Shown here: piece after piece, positions 1 through 7,691 of the stretch
How the letters are laid out: each line of letters opens with the position of its first letter
Numbering within the stretch: the stretch's first letter is position 1
DNA from: Leptospiraceae bacterium
Lineage (GTDB): Bacteria; Spirochaetota; Leptospiria; Turneriellales; Turneriellaceae
Reading direction: 5' to 3'
Assembly: GCA_025055765.1 (NCBI GenBank)
Contig: JANWWS010000013.1
Coordinates: 434,001-498,000 of the forward strand
DNA: 64,000 nucleotides
The notes under the pieces: generated by a model
Told to the model about the DNA's origin: nothing
What the model saw: only the letters and a program-made list of their open reading frames with translations
Database searches by the model: none
Made by a program: the position numbers and the translations under genes

Positions 1-1901
1 CTTACCTTGCCCTCCTCTAGCAAGATGGTGTTAGCAGCATACTTTTTTGGATGTAAGATACTTTCAAGTTGGGTTTTTTGATGGGAGGTGAGAGGAGCAA
101 AAACGGGAGAGCTTGAGAGCACATCCCATGAATTTGATTTCCTGGTCTCGGCTAAGCGACGAAGGGTTTCCTCTAAACGGGAACCATGAATAAAATGCAA
201 GAAATCATTTTTTTGTATAATTAGCACCTCGACATCGGTTTCGGCATAGACATCGGCAGAACGAGCTTCCCCTGTAATAAGCGAAGCTTCCCCAAAATAC
301 TCATATTTGCCATAGGTCTTCTTAAAATCGGTACCAACCCCCTCCACCCTTACCTCACCTGAGGCAATAATGTAAAATTTATCACCAGGCTCCCCTTTAC
401 TAATAATCTTTTCGCCCTGCCGGTAGCTTTTTTCTTCCACAATACCTAGAAAATCTCTTGCTTTAGAAAGAGGAAAACCCTCAAATAAATCTACATGATT
501 TAAAATATCTAAAATGCGGATGGCATCTTTGTAGCGGCTTTCTGTAATTTCTGGGTATACCGTATTTTCTATGCCAAACTTAGCAAGAGATATCTTGGTG
601 TCTTTCGGAAAATCCTTGCGAGCAATATGGTAGGCGGTAATCCGTTTTTGCACATCCTCAGGCAACGAAGCGAGGTAAGAAATAGGAGTATGGAGGGGAG
701 GGATACCTGCTTCATGGTAAATAATATTGTAATGCCAAGGAAAGTTTTTTAAAAATTCATAGCGACCCGGAGTAAGCACTCCTAAAGCAAAAAGTTTGTC
801 AAAGGCTTCCGGATAGTTGAGATGATCGGAGGTATAAAAAAATGACTGGTTGCGATAATGCATGCGAAAACCTATAGCTGGGATTGAATGAAGGCTATAG
901 TGAAAGTAAAACTCAGCTCCCTCAATGTAAACAGGCGTGTCGATCATGACAGGGTTGAACTGGAAAAGTTCATAAAGCTGCTTTTTCGGTAAACCAGTAA
1001 GAGCATGATATTTTCGTATAAAGGAGTCCATTACCGTGGGGGTAGTGTGGATCGTAATTTGGAATTCTTCTAAAATTTTCTGAAAGGTCCCTGCATCATG
1101 ATCGGCATGACAATGGGTGAGAATCACATGGCTTATTAACTTGGGATTGACATTGGACTCCCTCAGCCATTCCGTAGAATTAACAGGGGGATCAATCATG
1201 ATCCCACGCCGGTTCACCCATAAGATAAAGCCAGAGGTATTGTCCTCTGGATCAAACCCATGACTTGGGCCAAGGCAGGTAATCCCAAATTCCGGGGGGG
1301 AGAAAGGTTTGGCCAGGCGCTGGCCTATATCATACTTGATATGGAAATCCAGCACCCAAGGTATTTCCGCAATTTTCTCTCCCTTTTCATAAACAAAAAA
1401 ACCTACCCCCTCCCGGCGCTCAATTAAAACCTCCCCTAGGGCATAGCGGCTATTTTCGTCAAAAATACCAAACTCAACAAGGTCTTCAAGCTTGCGATCC
1501 CCACGAAAGTAGTCCATCTCGGCCTTAAGATTGGGGAAATGGGGAGATTTTTCACCCTGGGGAAATTCTACAGCCAAGTTGAGATTTTCGGGCCCAAAAA
1601 CCGATTCTTGCAGTACGATCTTCAGTCTTTCCCGTTGCTCGAGGGTTCCAATAATAAGGGTTTTCTTGCGGCATAAGAAATGATTAAAATAGATAGGGAA
1701 TTCCAATTCGGCTACAGCAATACCTTTTTCGACATTAAAAAGTTCCCCCGGCAAGACAAAGATAGTGGGAACCTTTTGTGGCAAAAGCATGGTATCCTTA
1801 ATGGTTTCCGGAGGTGCTCCAAATTGGATGTAACCAACCGAGGTTACAACCAGATAACCCCCTCGCGGCAGTTTATTGACACCACTTTTTAATTCCACCA
1901 C
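1..1901 (-). CDS. MBL-fold hydrolase with cyclic-nucleotide-binding domains (3' end beyond window)
   Basis: I translated the minus strand from a GTG at 1901 (a second GTG follows at once) to the window edge, giving about 633 codons with no stop. It starts 2 nt after the HisI-like stop codon. About residues 215-480 form a metallo-beta-lactamase fold, with the metal motif THCHADHDAG near residue 260 and later His/Asp positions. About 490-590 is a cNMP-binding domain (KGEPGDKFYIIASGEV, then GEASLITGEARSADV). A second cNMP-like domain begins near 595 and is cut by the edge. Proteins of this layout in Leptospira are annotated as cyclic-nucleotide-dependent 3',5'-cyclic-nucleotide phosphodiesterases. 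The fold is visible; the substrate is inferred. The adenylate cyclase at 17.4 kb could supply the ligand. The N-terminal 200 residues are unassigned. Confidence 0.85.
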   Translation of the reverse strand, partial: MVELKSGVNKLPRGGYLVVTSVGYIQFGAPPETIKDTMLLPQKVPTIFVLPGELFNVEKGIAVAELEFPIYFNHFLCRKKTLIIGTLEQRERLKIVLQESVFGPENLNLAVEFPQGEKSPHFPNLKAEMDYFRGDRKLEDLVEFGIFDENSRYALGEVLIERREGVGFFVYEKGEKIAEIPWVLDFHIKYDIGQRLAKPFSPPEFGITCLGPSHGFDPEDNTSGFILWVNRRGIMIDPPVNSTEWLRESNVNPKLISHVILTHCHADHDAGTFQKILEEFQITIHTTPTVMDSFIRKYHALTGLPKKQLYELFQFNPVMIDTPVYIEGAEFYFHYSLHSIPAIGFRMHYRNQSFFYTSDHLNYPEAFDKLFALGVLTPGRYEFLKNFPWHYNIIYHEAGIPPLHTPISYLASLPEDVQKRITAYHIARKDFPKDTKISLAKFGIENTVYPEITESRYKDAIRILDILNHVDLFEGFPLSKARDFLGIVEEKSYRQGEKIISKGEPGDKFYIIASGEVRVEGVGTDFKKTYGKYEYFGEASLITGEARSADVYAETDVEVLIIQKNDFLHFIHGSRLEETLRRLAETRKSNSWDVLSSSPVFAPLTSHQKTQLESILHPKKYAANTILLEEGKV

Positions 1902-1903
1902 GG

Positions 1904-2320
1904 CTAGCTCTCCAAAAATTCCAACTTTTCCTCAGCTAAGAGACGACGGTAAAAGCAGCTCTTACGACTTTTACCAAAGGAATTTTTCGTATGGCAGACA
2001 CCCTGGCCGAGAGGTCTCACAAGAAAGAGCAGGGAATTTTGTTCGCAGTTAACGCGCACCTCTACAAGTTCAAGGTAGTCCCCACTTGTCTTTCCCTTGT
2101 ACCAGGTTTCTTGGCGACTGGTAGAATATAGCACAACCCTTTTCGTGCGCAGGCTTTCTCTTAGCCCCTCCGCATGGATATAGGCCAGGCATAGAACATC
2201 CTTTGTAATGCTATCTTGAATCACAACGGGAAGCACCCTCTCCCGCCCTTGGGCCACCAGCTGCAACTTATCCCAGGAAAGCTGCAGCTGGACTCCCTCC
2301 TCGAGATTCTTATTCACCAT
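1904..2320 (-). CDS. hisI: HisI-like phosphoribosyl-AMP cyclohydrolase with altered metal motif
   Basis: This 138-residue protein matches HisI along its length (PVVIQDSITKDVLCLAY, STSRQETWYKGKTSGD, GVCHT, SCF). HisI opens the purine ring of phosphoribosyl-AMP in the third step of histidine synthesis, using zinc and magnesium. The three cysteines expected to bind zinc are present (C92, C109, C122). The usual DCDxD magnesium motif instead reads NCEQN (residues 91-95), and about six extra residues lie between the last two cysteines. It may therefore be a diverged but active HisI or a repurposed one. The ATG at 2320 has an AAAAAGG stretch upstream and a promoter-like pair at 2351-2379. The MBL/cNMP gene follows 2 nt after the stop, so the two are probably co-transcribed. 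Confidence 0.8.
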   Translation of the reverse strand: MVNKNLEEGVQLQLSWDKLQLVAQGRERVLPVVIQDSITKDVLCLAYIHAEGLRESLRTKRVVLYSTSRQETWYKGKTSGDYLELVEVRVNCEQNSLLFLVRPLGQGVCHTKNSFGKSRKSCFYRRLLAEEKLEFLES

Positions 2321-2350
2321 AAACCAATACGCCTTTTTAAGGTATGGTTT

Positions 2351-2379
2351 TTAATAAAAGTATAAAATTTCAATGACAA
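2351..2379 (-). promoter_or_regulatory. candidate sigma-70 promoter for the hisI-like gene
   Basis: On the minus strand TTGTCA (2379-2374) is followed after 17 nt by TATTAA (2356-2351), about 30 nt before the start codon of the HisI-like gene. The match is good at -35 and moderate at -10. The region is AT-rich, so chance similarity is possible. Confidence 0.4.
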
Positions 2380-2428
2380 TTACATGTTTTTATGTTTGCC
2401 AAATTCCTCTTATGCGAAAAGGCGGAGC

Positions 2429-2872
2429 ATGAACTATCGCAAGAAATTTCGTATCTCTGGTATTCAAAAAGACTCGCCCTTTTGTGATACCCTTAAGGCG
2501 ATGTGGAAACATCATATCAAGAAGATTAAGAAGCGCTATTTACGCTACAAGCAAACACAGGGGGTTGAGGAATTGCATGACCTGCGTATTTCCTTTCGGC
2601 GACTACGCTATAATTTAGAACCCTATTGCGTTTGTTTAAAACCCAATAAATTCAAATTTCTTTATGAGACCTTAGTGGAATTGCAAAATATTTTGGGAGA
2701 GAAAAGAGATCTCGATGTTATGGAAGAAAAACTCAAAGCAACTTACGCAGAATTAGGAGTAGACTTACCTCCAGCTTTAACTGAGCAGTGGTTAAAACGC
2801 AAAGAAGAGCTCGCAGGCCAAATCGACGAAAAATTAAACAACTTTTTTAGCCGCATTAAGGACTATTTCTAA
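2429..2872 (+). CDS. short CHAD-domain protein
   Basis: From the ATG at 2429 the protein has 147 residues. It carries the CHAD signature HDLRISFRRLRYNLEPY near residue 50 and a helical, strongly basic composition. CHAD domains are helical bundles with conserved histidines and basic residues that bind polyphosphate. Full CHAD domains are usually 200-300 residues, so this is roughly half length. I preferred 2429 to the upstream in-frame ATG at 2384 because 2429 has an AAAAGGCGG purine stretch before it and 2384 has none. The gene is divergent from the hisI-like gene and lies upstream of the PF10118-type gene on the same strand. The biological role is unknown. Confidence 0.7.
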   Translation: MNYRKKFRISGIQKDSPFCDTLKAMWKHHIKKIKKRYLRYKQTQGVEELHDLRISFRRLRYNLEPYCVCLKPNKFKFLYETLVELQNILGEKRDLDVMEEKLKATYAELGVDLPPALTEQWLKRKEELAGQIDEKLNNFFSRIKDYF

Positions 2873-2955
2873 ACCCGAATGTGCACCGCACAAAAAAGTT
2901 GACACTTTGTTCACTGTTTTAAAAGAAAGGCCAAACCAGATGACAGGAGGAAAAC

Positions 2956-3774
2956 ATGGAAGTACGAATTAACCGCGAAAGTTACGAAGAGGTTCCTAAA
3001 ATTTGGTTTGAGGCCTCTCCTTTGCAAAACTATGTGCTGTCTATATTAAGCCATATGTTCCCAGATGGGGAAAGATTTTTTATTAGAGCAGTAAAGCGCT
3101 ATGCCGACCGAGTGACAGACCCTAAGTTTCAAGAGGAAATCAAGGCCTTCATTGGGCAGGAAATGCAGCATGGCCTAGCCCATGAGCGCTTTAACCGCGC
3201 CATACAAGAAGCCACAGGTGCCGACCTTAGTTGGTTTATGTGGCTTTTCACGGTGCCCCTTTTTGACAAACTAGAAAAATATCTTACCGAAAGAGGTTTA
3301 GCTTATCGCTTCGCTTTAGGATGCACCGCCGCAGCGGAGAACATGACCGCAGCTTTTGCAGAAAATGTTTTTAAAAACCCAGAAGCCATGGAAAAGATGC
3401 GCAAAGATATTCGCTATCTCTTCGAGTGGCATGCCGCGGAGGAAATTGAGCACCGCCACATTGCCTTTGACCTCTATAAGGCAGCCGGGGCAAGCTACGG
3501 TGAGCGGATAGCAAGCGCTATTTTTACTTACTTATTAATATGGTTCTATGTAGTGGTGGGCACTTCGTACCTTATCCTGAAGGACAGGGACTACCCATGG
3601 CATAGCTTACCAAAAGAGCTTATTGATTTCTTTATGAAAGAAAATGCCTTGGGACGCATCACCATAGAAAGTTTTTTTGATTACCTAAGAGCTGACTTCC
3701 ATCCAAATGACCGACCGATACCGCACAAAGCAGAAGAATTTTTGGAACAAATCTCGCGACAAAAGGTTGCTTAA
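2956..3774 (+). CDS. PF10118-type predicted metal-dependent hydrolase
   Basis: This 272-residue protein begins at an ATG preceded by a strong ribosome-binding site (AGGAGG, 2946-2951). It resembles the PF10118 family of predicted metal-dependent hydrolases. Acidic and histidine-rich helices are spread through it (GQEMQHGLAHERF near 70; AAENMTAAFAENVF near 125; EWHAAEEIEHRHIAFD near 155), consistent with a ferritin-like carboxylate/histidine metal site. A hydrophobic helix (SAIFTYLLIWFYVVVGTSYL) near 190 suggests membrane association. The substrate is unknown. Its stop codon overlaps that of the convergent MATE gene by 4 nt. TTGACA at 2899 may belong to its promoter, but I see no convincing -10 box. 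Confidence 0.65.
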   Translation: MEVRINRESYEEVPKIWFEASPLQNYVLSILSHMFPDGERFFIRAVKRYADRVTDPKFQEEIKAFIGQEMQHGLAHERFNRAIQEATGADLSWFMWLFTVPLFDKLEKYLTERGLAYRFALGCTAAAENMTAAFAENVFKNPEAMEKMRKDIRYLFEWHAAEEIEHRHIAFDLYKAAGASYGERIASAIFTYLLIWFYVVVGTSYLILKDRDYPWHSLPKELIDFFMKENALGRITIESFFDYLRADFHPNDRPIPHKAEEFLEQISRQKVA

Positions 3775-5120
3775 GAAATTACCCGAATATTTTTCCAGCG
3801 CCCACGAGCAACACGCCAAGCAAAAACCATGGCCTGGGTGAAACTAAAGCACAAAGCAAACCCCCAGGCCAGGTATACTCCATCTGTATGGGTTTGCAAA
3901 AAAAAGGTAGGCAAAACCATAATAGGCCATGGCAAAAGCAGAGCGACGAGAAAGACAAACCGAGTATCTCCTGCCCCTTTTAAGCAAAAAGAGAAGACCA
4001 TATTAGAGGCATCGAAAATATTAAACAGACCTGCATAAAGGAGCAAAATTTTAGCATAAACGAACACACTGGGCCAGTTTGGATCTGCACTGTTAAACCA
4101 CTCTAAATAAAATTCAGGAAACAAAAAAAAAGAAATACTCACAAGACCCATGTAGGCTATAGTTAAAAAATAGCCACCCCACAATATTCGCTCAGCCTGC
4201 TCCGCGTTTTCTTCACCTAATTTATGCGCCACAAGAGAAGAAATGGCCTGAGCAATACCCATAGCTGGCAGGATAGCCAGCATCATTAAAGTAACCGCTA
4301 TCCCACTCGCCGATAGCGCCACAGTGCCATTGCGCATTTTTCCCATAAAAATTAAGAAAACGGTAAAGGCAAGCCCCTCAAGAGCCCATTGGGAACCCGC
4401 TGGTACACCGTAGCGGATAAATCGCCAGAAAAGCTTCGGGCGAAACTGCCATGAGAATAGCCGAAACGAACTTTTTTTTTCTCGAAAGAGCAAGAAAAAA
4501 CCAACAAGGGCACTAGCAAAATTAGCAACACTCGTGGCATAACCTGCTCCCTCAATACCCATTTGGGGGAAACCCGCCTTTCCAAAAATCCACAGATAAT
4601 CAAAAAGGGTATTAATAACCATGCCAATGGCATTTAGTAATATGATTATTTGTGTTTTTCCAAGACCGGTATAGTAACCACTAATGGCTGCTAAGAAAGC
4701 TGTCGGCAAGGCAGAATAACACACCGAGCGAAAATAGCTAACCTCTAAGGTGTGTAGTTCGGGGGGATGACCAAAAAAAGAAAAAATAAAATCTGCTGGA
4801 GGTATCAAAAATAGGAAAAAGCTACCCCCAATAAGACTAGCGTAAAAAGATTGCCACAGAAAAGGGCCAATAAAGGCGTACTTGCGCGCCCCGTGGTATT
4901 GGGCCACAAAAGTCATGACATAGGCCGCTGTTTGCTGCAATAGTGCCATGGGAGTCCAAAAAACACCCATGACCGTAACGGCAGCCCCGAGTGCATAAGT
5001 GGAATATTGGGATAAAAAAAAACGATCGATACTAAGCTGAATATTCCAAAAGCCATTTGCCACAATAAGTGGCCAGGCAAGGTGAAAAATTTTGGCCCAG
5101 GATTCGAGAATCTGGGACAT
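3771..5120 (-). CDS. MATE-family multidrug/toxin exporter
   Basis: The 449-residue protein is highly hydrophobic with about 12 predicted membrane segments in two related halves, as in MATE cation-drug antiporters (usual length about 440-470). N-terminal features include AWPLIVANGFWNIQLSIDRFFLS, and a mid-protein segment GMVINTLFDYLWIFGKAGFPQMG matches the conserved MATE loop after TM5. It would export organic cations in exchange for Na+ or H+ across the inner membrane; the substrate cannot be read from sequence. It lies downstream of flaB on the same strand but behind a strong terminator (5171-5204), so it is probably transcribed separately. Its 3' end meets that of the PF10118-type gene with a 4-nt overlap. 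Confidence 0.85.
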   Translation of the reverse strand: MSQILESWAKIFHLAWPLIVANGFWNIQLSIDRFFLSQYSTYALGAAVTVMGVFWTPMALLQQTAAYVMTFVAQYHGARKYAFIGPFLWQSFYASLIGGSFFLFLIPPADFIFSFFGHPPELHTLEVSYFRSVCYSALPTAFLAAISGYYTGLGKTQIIILLNAIGMVINTLFDYLWIFGKAGFPQMGIEGAGYATSVANFASALVGFFLLFREKKSSFRLFSWQFRPKLFWRFIRYGVPAGSQWALEGLAFTVFLIFMGKMRNGTVALSASGIAVTLMMLAILPAMGIAQAISSLVAHKLGEENAEQAERILWGGYFLTIAYMGLVSISFFLFPEFYLEWFNSADPNWPSVFVYAKILLLYAGLFNIFDASNMVFSFCLKGAGDTRFVFLVALLLPWPIMVLPTFFLQTHTDGVYLAWGFALCFSFTQAMVFAWRVARGRWKNIRVIS

Positions 5121-5170
5121 AAAAGCCGTGTTGCGTTAGCTAGTCACTCCATAAACAAAAATACTCCCCC

Positions 5171-5204
5171 AAAAAGAAAAAACCTTCAGGCTAGCCTGAA
5201 GGTT
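5171..5204 (-). terminator. intrinsic terminator of flaB
   Basis: A perfect 24-nt palindrome (5181-5204, arms AACCTTCAGG and CCTGAAGGTT around CTAG) lies 39 nt after the flaB stop. On the minus strand it is followed by TTTTCTTTTT (5180-5171). A GC-containing stem followed by a U tract is the classic rho-independent form. Confidence 0.9.
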
Positions 5205-5243
5205 CAGAGTGGTACGGCGATATATTGTATTTATGCGACTTTT

Positions 5244-6092
5244 TTACCGTAAAAGCTGCAGCACGCTCTGTGGCCTGGTATTAGCCTGAGCCAGCATAGC
5301 TGTTCCTGCTTGGGTAAGAATCTGGTAACGGGTAAAACTCGACATGGTCTCGGCCATATCTGTGTCTCGGATACGGCTTTCTGCAGCTTGTATATTTTCA
5401 TAGGCATTCATGAGCCCCTTTGCCGCGTGCTCTAGGCGATTGTAATAAGCACCAAGATCCGCACGCTGCTTGCTTATGATACGCAGGGCCTCATCTGCAA
5501 GACCAATGACCGAGTTTGCCTTACCCGCAGTAGAGATGGAAATAAAGGTTAATACAGTGGGATTGCGCAACTTTAAACCAGCTGTTGTCATGGTCTCAAT
5601 GTACACCCTTTCCCTCTGGTGCATATTGGCTCCCATATGGAACCACATAGAAGCCGTGGGATTGAGGCGAGCAAAAGAACCTGTTAAGATCTTCATCTTG
5701 TTAAACTCAGCTTGCGAAGCAATACGATCAATTTCGTCAATTAACTCAGAAATCTCAATTTGAATTTGCTGCCTATCCTCTTCGGTGTAAATACCGTTAG
5801 CTGCTTGTACAGCAAGGACCCTAATGCGCTGTACGATTTCCTGCGTTTCTTGCAGGTAGCCCTCAGCCGTTTGGATAAAGCTCATCCCGTCTTCTGTGTT
5901 CATCTCTGCTCGGCGCAAACCATGAATCTGGGTGCGCATTTTTTCAGACACAGCAAGACCCGAAGCATCATCTCCGGCGCGGTTAATACGCATACCGCTG
6001 GAGAGCTTCTCCATGTCTTTATCCATATTCCAATTTTGGAATTTAAGTACCCTGTGGGTATTGATCGCAGAGAGATTGTGGTTGATAATCAT
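5244..6092 (-). CDS. flaB: flagellin FlaB, core protein of the periplasmic flagellar filament
   Basis: The 282-residue protein has the conserved N-terminal D0/D1 region ([20 protein letters not shown], residues 31-50; [20 protein letters not shown]) and C-terminal D1/D0 region ([37 protein letters not shown]). Only a short central part lies between them, as in spirochaetal FlaB. The MWFHMG segment near residue 150 is characteristic of that family. FlaB assembles without a signal peptide through the flagellar export apparatus into periplasmic filaments. The start has an ideal Shine-Dalgarno sequence (AGGAGG, 6105-6100, 7-nt spacing). A sigma-28-like promoter, a structured leader and a strong terminator flank it, so it is probably a monocistronic, late-class flagellar gene. 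Confidence 0.96.
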   Translation of the reverse strand: MIINHNLSAINTHRVLKFQNWNMDKDMEKLSSGMRINRAGDDASGLAVSEKMRTQIHGLRRAEMNTEDGMSFIQTAEGYLQETQEIVQRIRVLAVQAANGIYTEEDRQQIQIEISELIDEIDRIASQAEFNKMKILTGSFARLNPTASMWFHMGANMHQRERVYIETMTTAGLKLRNPTVLTFISISTAGKANSVIGLADEALRIISKQRADLGAYYNRLEHAAKGLMNAYENIQAAESRIRDTDMAETMSSFTRYQILTQAGTAMLAQANTRPQSVLQLLR

Positions 6093-6182
6093 TTTGTTTC
6101 CTCCTTGAAACCAGGTTTTAGCCAGCTGGGTTTCTAGGAAACATCCATGTTTCCTATTGAGGACCTTTTTCTGGCTTAGCTA
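6093..6182 (-). promoter_or_regulatory. flaB 5' leader with hairpin and two CsrA-like GGA sites
   Basis: The untranslated leader holds a perfect inverted repeat (6135-6156, 10-bp arms, 2-nt spacer). The top of the transcript hairpin contains AAACAUGGAUGU (6152-6141), which matches 10 of 12 positions of the CsrA/RsmA SELEX consensus RUACARGGAUGU. A second ANGGA (6106-6102) lies inside the Shine-Dalgarno sequence. An outer AGCCAG/CTGGCT pairing could enclose the hairpin. One GGA in a hairpin loop plus one at the ribosome-binding site is the usual layout of CsrA-repressed leaders. Neither CsrA nor FliW is encoded in this window, so regulation is inferred. Confidence 0.6.
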
Positions 6183-6188
6183 GAATGA

Positions 6189-6215
6189 TTCTCGGTGTTT
6201 TAGGAAAAAGCTTTA
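6189..6215 (-). promoter_or_regulatory. sigma-28 (FliA)-type promoter of flaB
   Basis: On the minus strand TAAA (6215-6212) is followed by exactly 15 nt and then ACCGAGAA (6196-6189). The FliA consensus is TAAA-N15-GCCGATAA, so the -35 and spacing are exact and the -10 matches 6 of 8. It lies about 97 nt before the flaB start codon, giving a leader of about 90 nt. Confidence 0.75.
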
Positions 6216-6261
6216 GCATTTTTTGATTGACACAGAAATGCGCCATAGAGGTGGCAAGGTA

Positions 6262-7137
6262 ATGACTAGAAATTGGCAACCCTGTCGTATTTGCCAAGGC
6301 CTAGGTATTATCTTTCGTCCTTCAGGAAATTCGCGCCTAATAAAAGTACTCGATCTCTGCGACTGCGTACTCCAACATTGTAGCAGCTGTCCTGGTGACA
6401 AAAAACCACCCTATTACTATTATGATGCTGATCATAACAAACTCATGGCCTGCCCATGCCGACCAGCGAGACTCCGGTATGAGAAAACCCTTCAATTACT
6501 ACAACAATCTAAGATACCAAAAAAATTCTTATACCGTAGGCTCGTCGATTTCGAAACCAAAAGTGACAGCGAGATCGAAGAGCAATACCGCTTGGTTGCT
6601 TTAGATGAAGCAAGACAAACCATCGAGCAATTTCAACATCAAGAGGGCGAACGCCGTGGCTTATACATCTTTGGCCCCCCTGGCACAGGCAAAACTCTAT
6701 TAGGTTGCATTATCTTAAATGAGCTGGCCATGCGTTATCTCTTACCCGTAAGATATGTTAAAATCACACGGGATTTTTTTAACCGCATCCGCAATACCTT
6801 TATCTCAGAATCGCAAGAATATGGGCAAGCAGAGTCAATTTTTCGCGAACTTGCTGAAGTTGAGGTCTTACTATTAGATGATTTTGGGGTACAAGCAGAT
6901 AGTGCCTGGGAGCAGCGAACCCTTTACGACCTCATCGATATTCGCTATGAAAACGAAAAGGCCACTATCATTACCTCCAATACCAGTTTATCTGAAGCCG
7001 GAAAGGACCTCGTTGGAACAACACTCAACGCAGGGCTTGTCAGCATGTACCAACGAATAATCTCCCGTTTGCGCGAAATGACCACAGAAGTAAAACTCAT
7101 CACTACTGATTACAGAGAAAAAAGAGAGTTTGGGTAA
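6262..7137 (+). CDS. DnaC/DnaI/IstB-type AAA+ ATPase with N-terminal zinc-binding region
   Basis: From the ATG at 6262 the protein has 291 residues. This start has GAGGTGG upstream; an earlier in-frame TTG at 6223 and ATG at 6238 are weaker. The N-terminal 70 residues contain eight cysteines (CRICQG, CDC, CSSC, CPC), likely zinc sites. The AAA+ core has Walker A GPPGTGKT near residue 138, Walker B VLLLDDFG near 203, a sensor-1 region IITSN and an arginine-rich C terminus. The closest functional class is the replicative helicase loader (DnaC/DnaI), which delivers DnaB to the origin. IstB-like transposition helpers share the core, but no transposase is nearby. It diverges from flaB and overlaps the convergent sigma-factor gene by 28 nt. 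Confidence 0.8.
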   Translation: MTRNWQPCRICQGLGIIFRPSGNSRLIKVLDLCDCVLQHCSSCPGDKKPPYYYYDADHNKLMACPCRPARLRYEKTLQLLQQSKIPKKFLYRRLVDFETKSDSEIEEQYRLVALDEARQTIEQFQHQEGERRGLYIFGPPGTGKTLLGCIILNELAMRYLLPVRYVKITRDFFNRIRNTFISESQEYGQAESIFRELAEVEVLLLDDFGVQADSAWEQRTLYDLIDIRYENEKATIITSNTSLSEAGKDLVGTTLNAGLVSMYQRIISRLREMTTEVKLITTDYREKREFG

Positions 7138-7691
7138 TTGTGAGAGATAAGAACCCTGTTATTGCGCATTTTTGCCAAAATGCCAGCAACCACCCTTTTT
7201 AGCGTGCGGGGTGACATACCAAAAATTTTCATGAGATCTTTGTATTTCACCCCTTCAAATTTATGCAAGATAAAGATACACCTCTCTTGATCGTTTAGGT
7301 CATCCAAAAACTCATCAAGCCTTTTTTTCATTTCTTGCCTGTATAAAATCTCATCGCCACCTACCTCTGTGGCTTTTTGGGGATGCAAGAGATTCTTACT
7401 TAGCCGCCTTAGCTCGGTACGATTATAAGTAAGGCAAAGATTGCGAGCCACACGAAAAAGCCAGAATTCAATTTTCTCACTTGAGATGTCCAGCCGAGGA
7501 AGCCTCTCATAAAAAAGAAGAAAGACTTCTTGCAGTAAATCCAAGGCATCATCACGGTTGCCAATGTTTTTCGCAATGTAATTATAGATCTTCAAATGGT
7601 ATTTTTTGTAGACCTCATGGAATTTTTTTTCATCCTCGAGGCCCAGCTGCGGTTTTGTACTATCTTCTTTTTTGTTTTGAGGTATGGCCAT
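7110..7691 (-). CDS. ECF-type RNA polymerase sigma factor
   Basis: The protein has 193 residues from the ATG at 7691, whose A overlaps the last base of the miaB stop (TGATG), indicating translational coupling. Region 2 is visible as YNYIAKNIGNRDDALDLLQ with EVFLLFYERL and FWLFRVARN (about residues 28-85). Region 4 follows as LNDQERCIFILHKFEGVKYKD with MSPRTLKRVVAGI (about 130-175), the -35-binding helix-turn-helix. There is no region 1.1 or 3, as in group 4 sigma factors. No anti-sigma gene is adjacent; the co-directional neighbour is a tRNA-modifying enzyme. Its target genes are not visible. Confidence 0.85.
   Translation of the reverse strand: MAIPQNKKEDSTKPQLGLEDEKKFHEVYKKYHLKIYNYIAKNIGNRDDALDLLQEVFLLFYERLPRLDISSEKIEFWLFRVARNLCLTYNRTELRRLSKNLLHPQKATEVGGDEILYRQEMKKRLDEFLDDLNDQERCIFILHKFEGVKYKDLMKIFGMSPRTLKRVVAGILAKMRNNRVLISHNYPNSLFSL

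Noticed and set aside
2881-2904. GTGCACCGCAC hairpin plus TTGACA before the PF10118-type gene
   Set aside because: The stem is only 4 bp with a 3-nt loop and is followed by A rather than T on the plus strand; no matching -10 box was found. Noted only for its similarity to the repeat at 61954.
6262-7137. IstB helper of an insertion sequence
   Set aside because: No transposase, terminal inverted repeats or target duplication nearby; the N-terminal zinc region and isolated context fit a helicase loader better.
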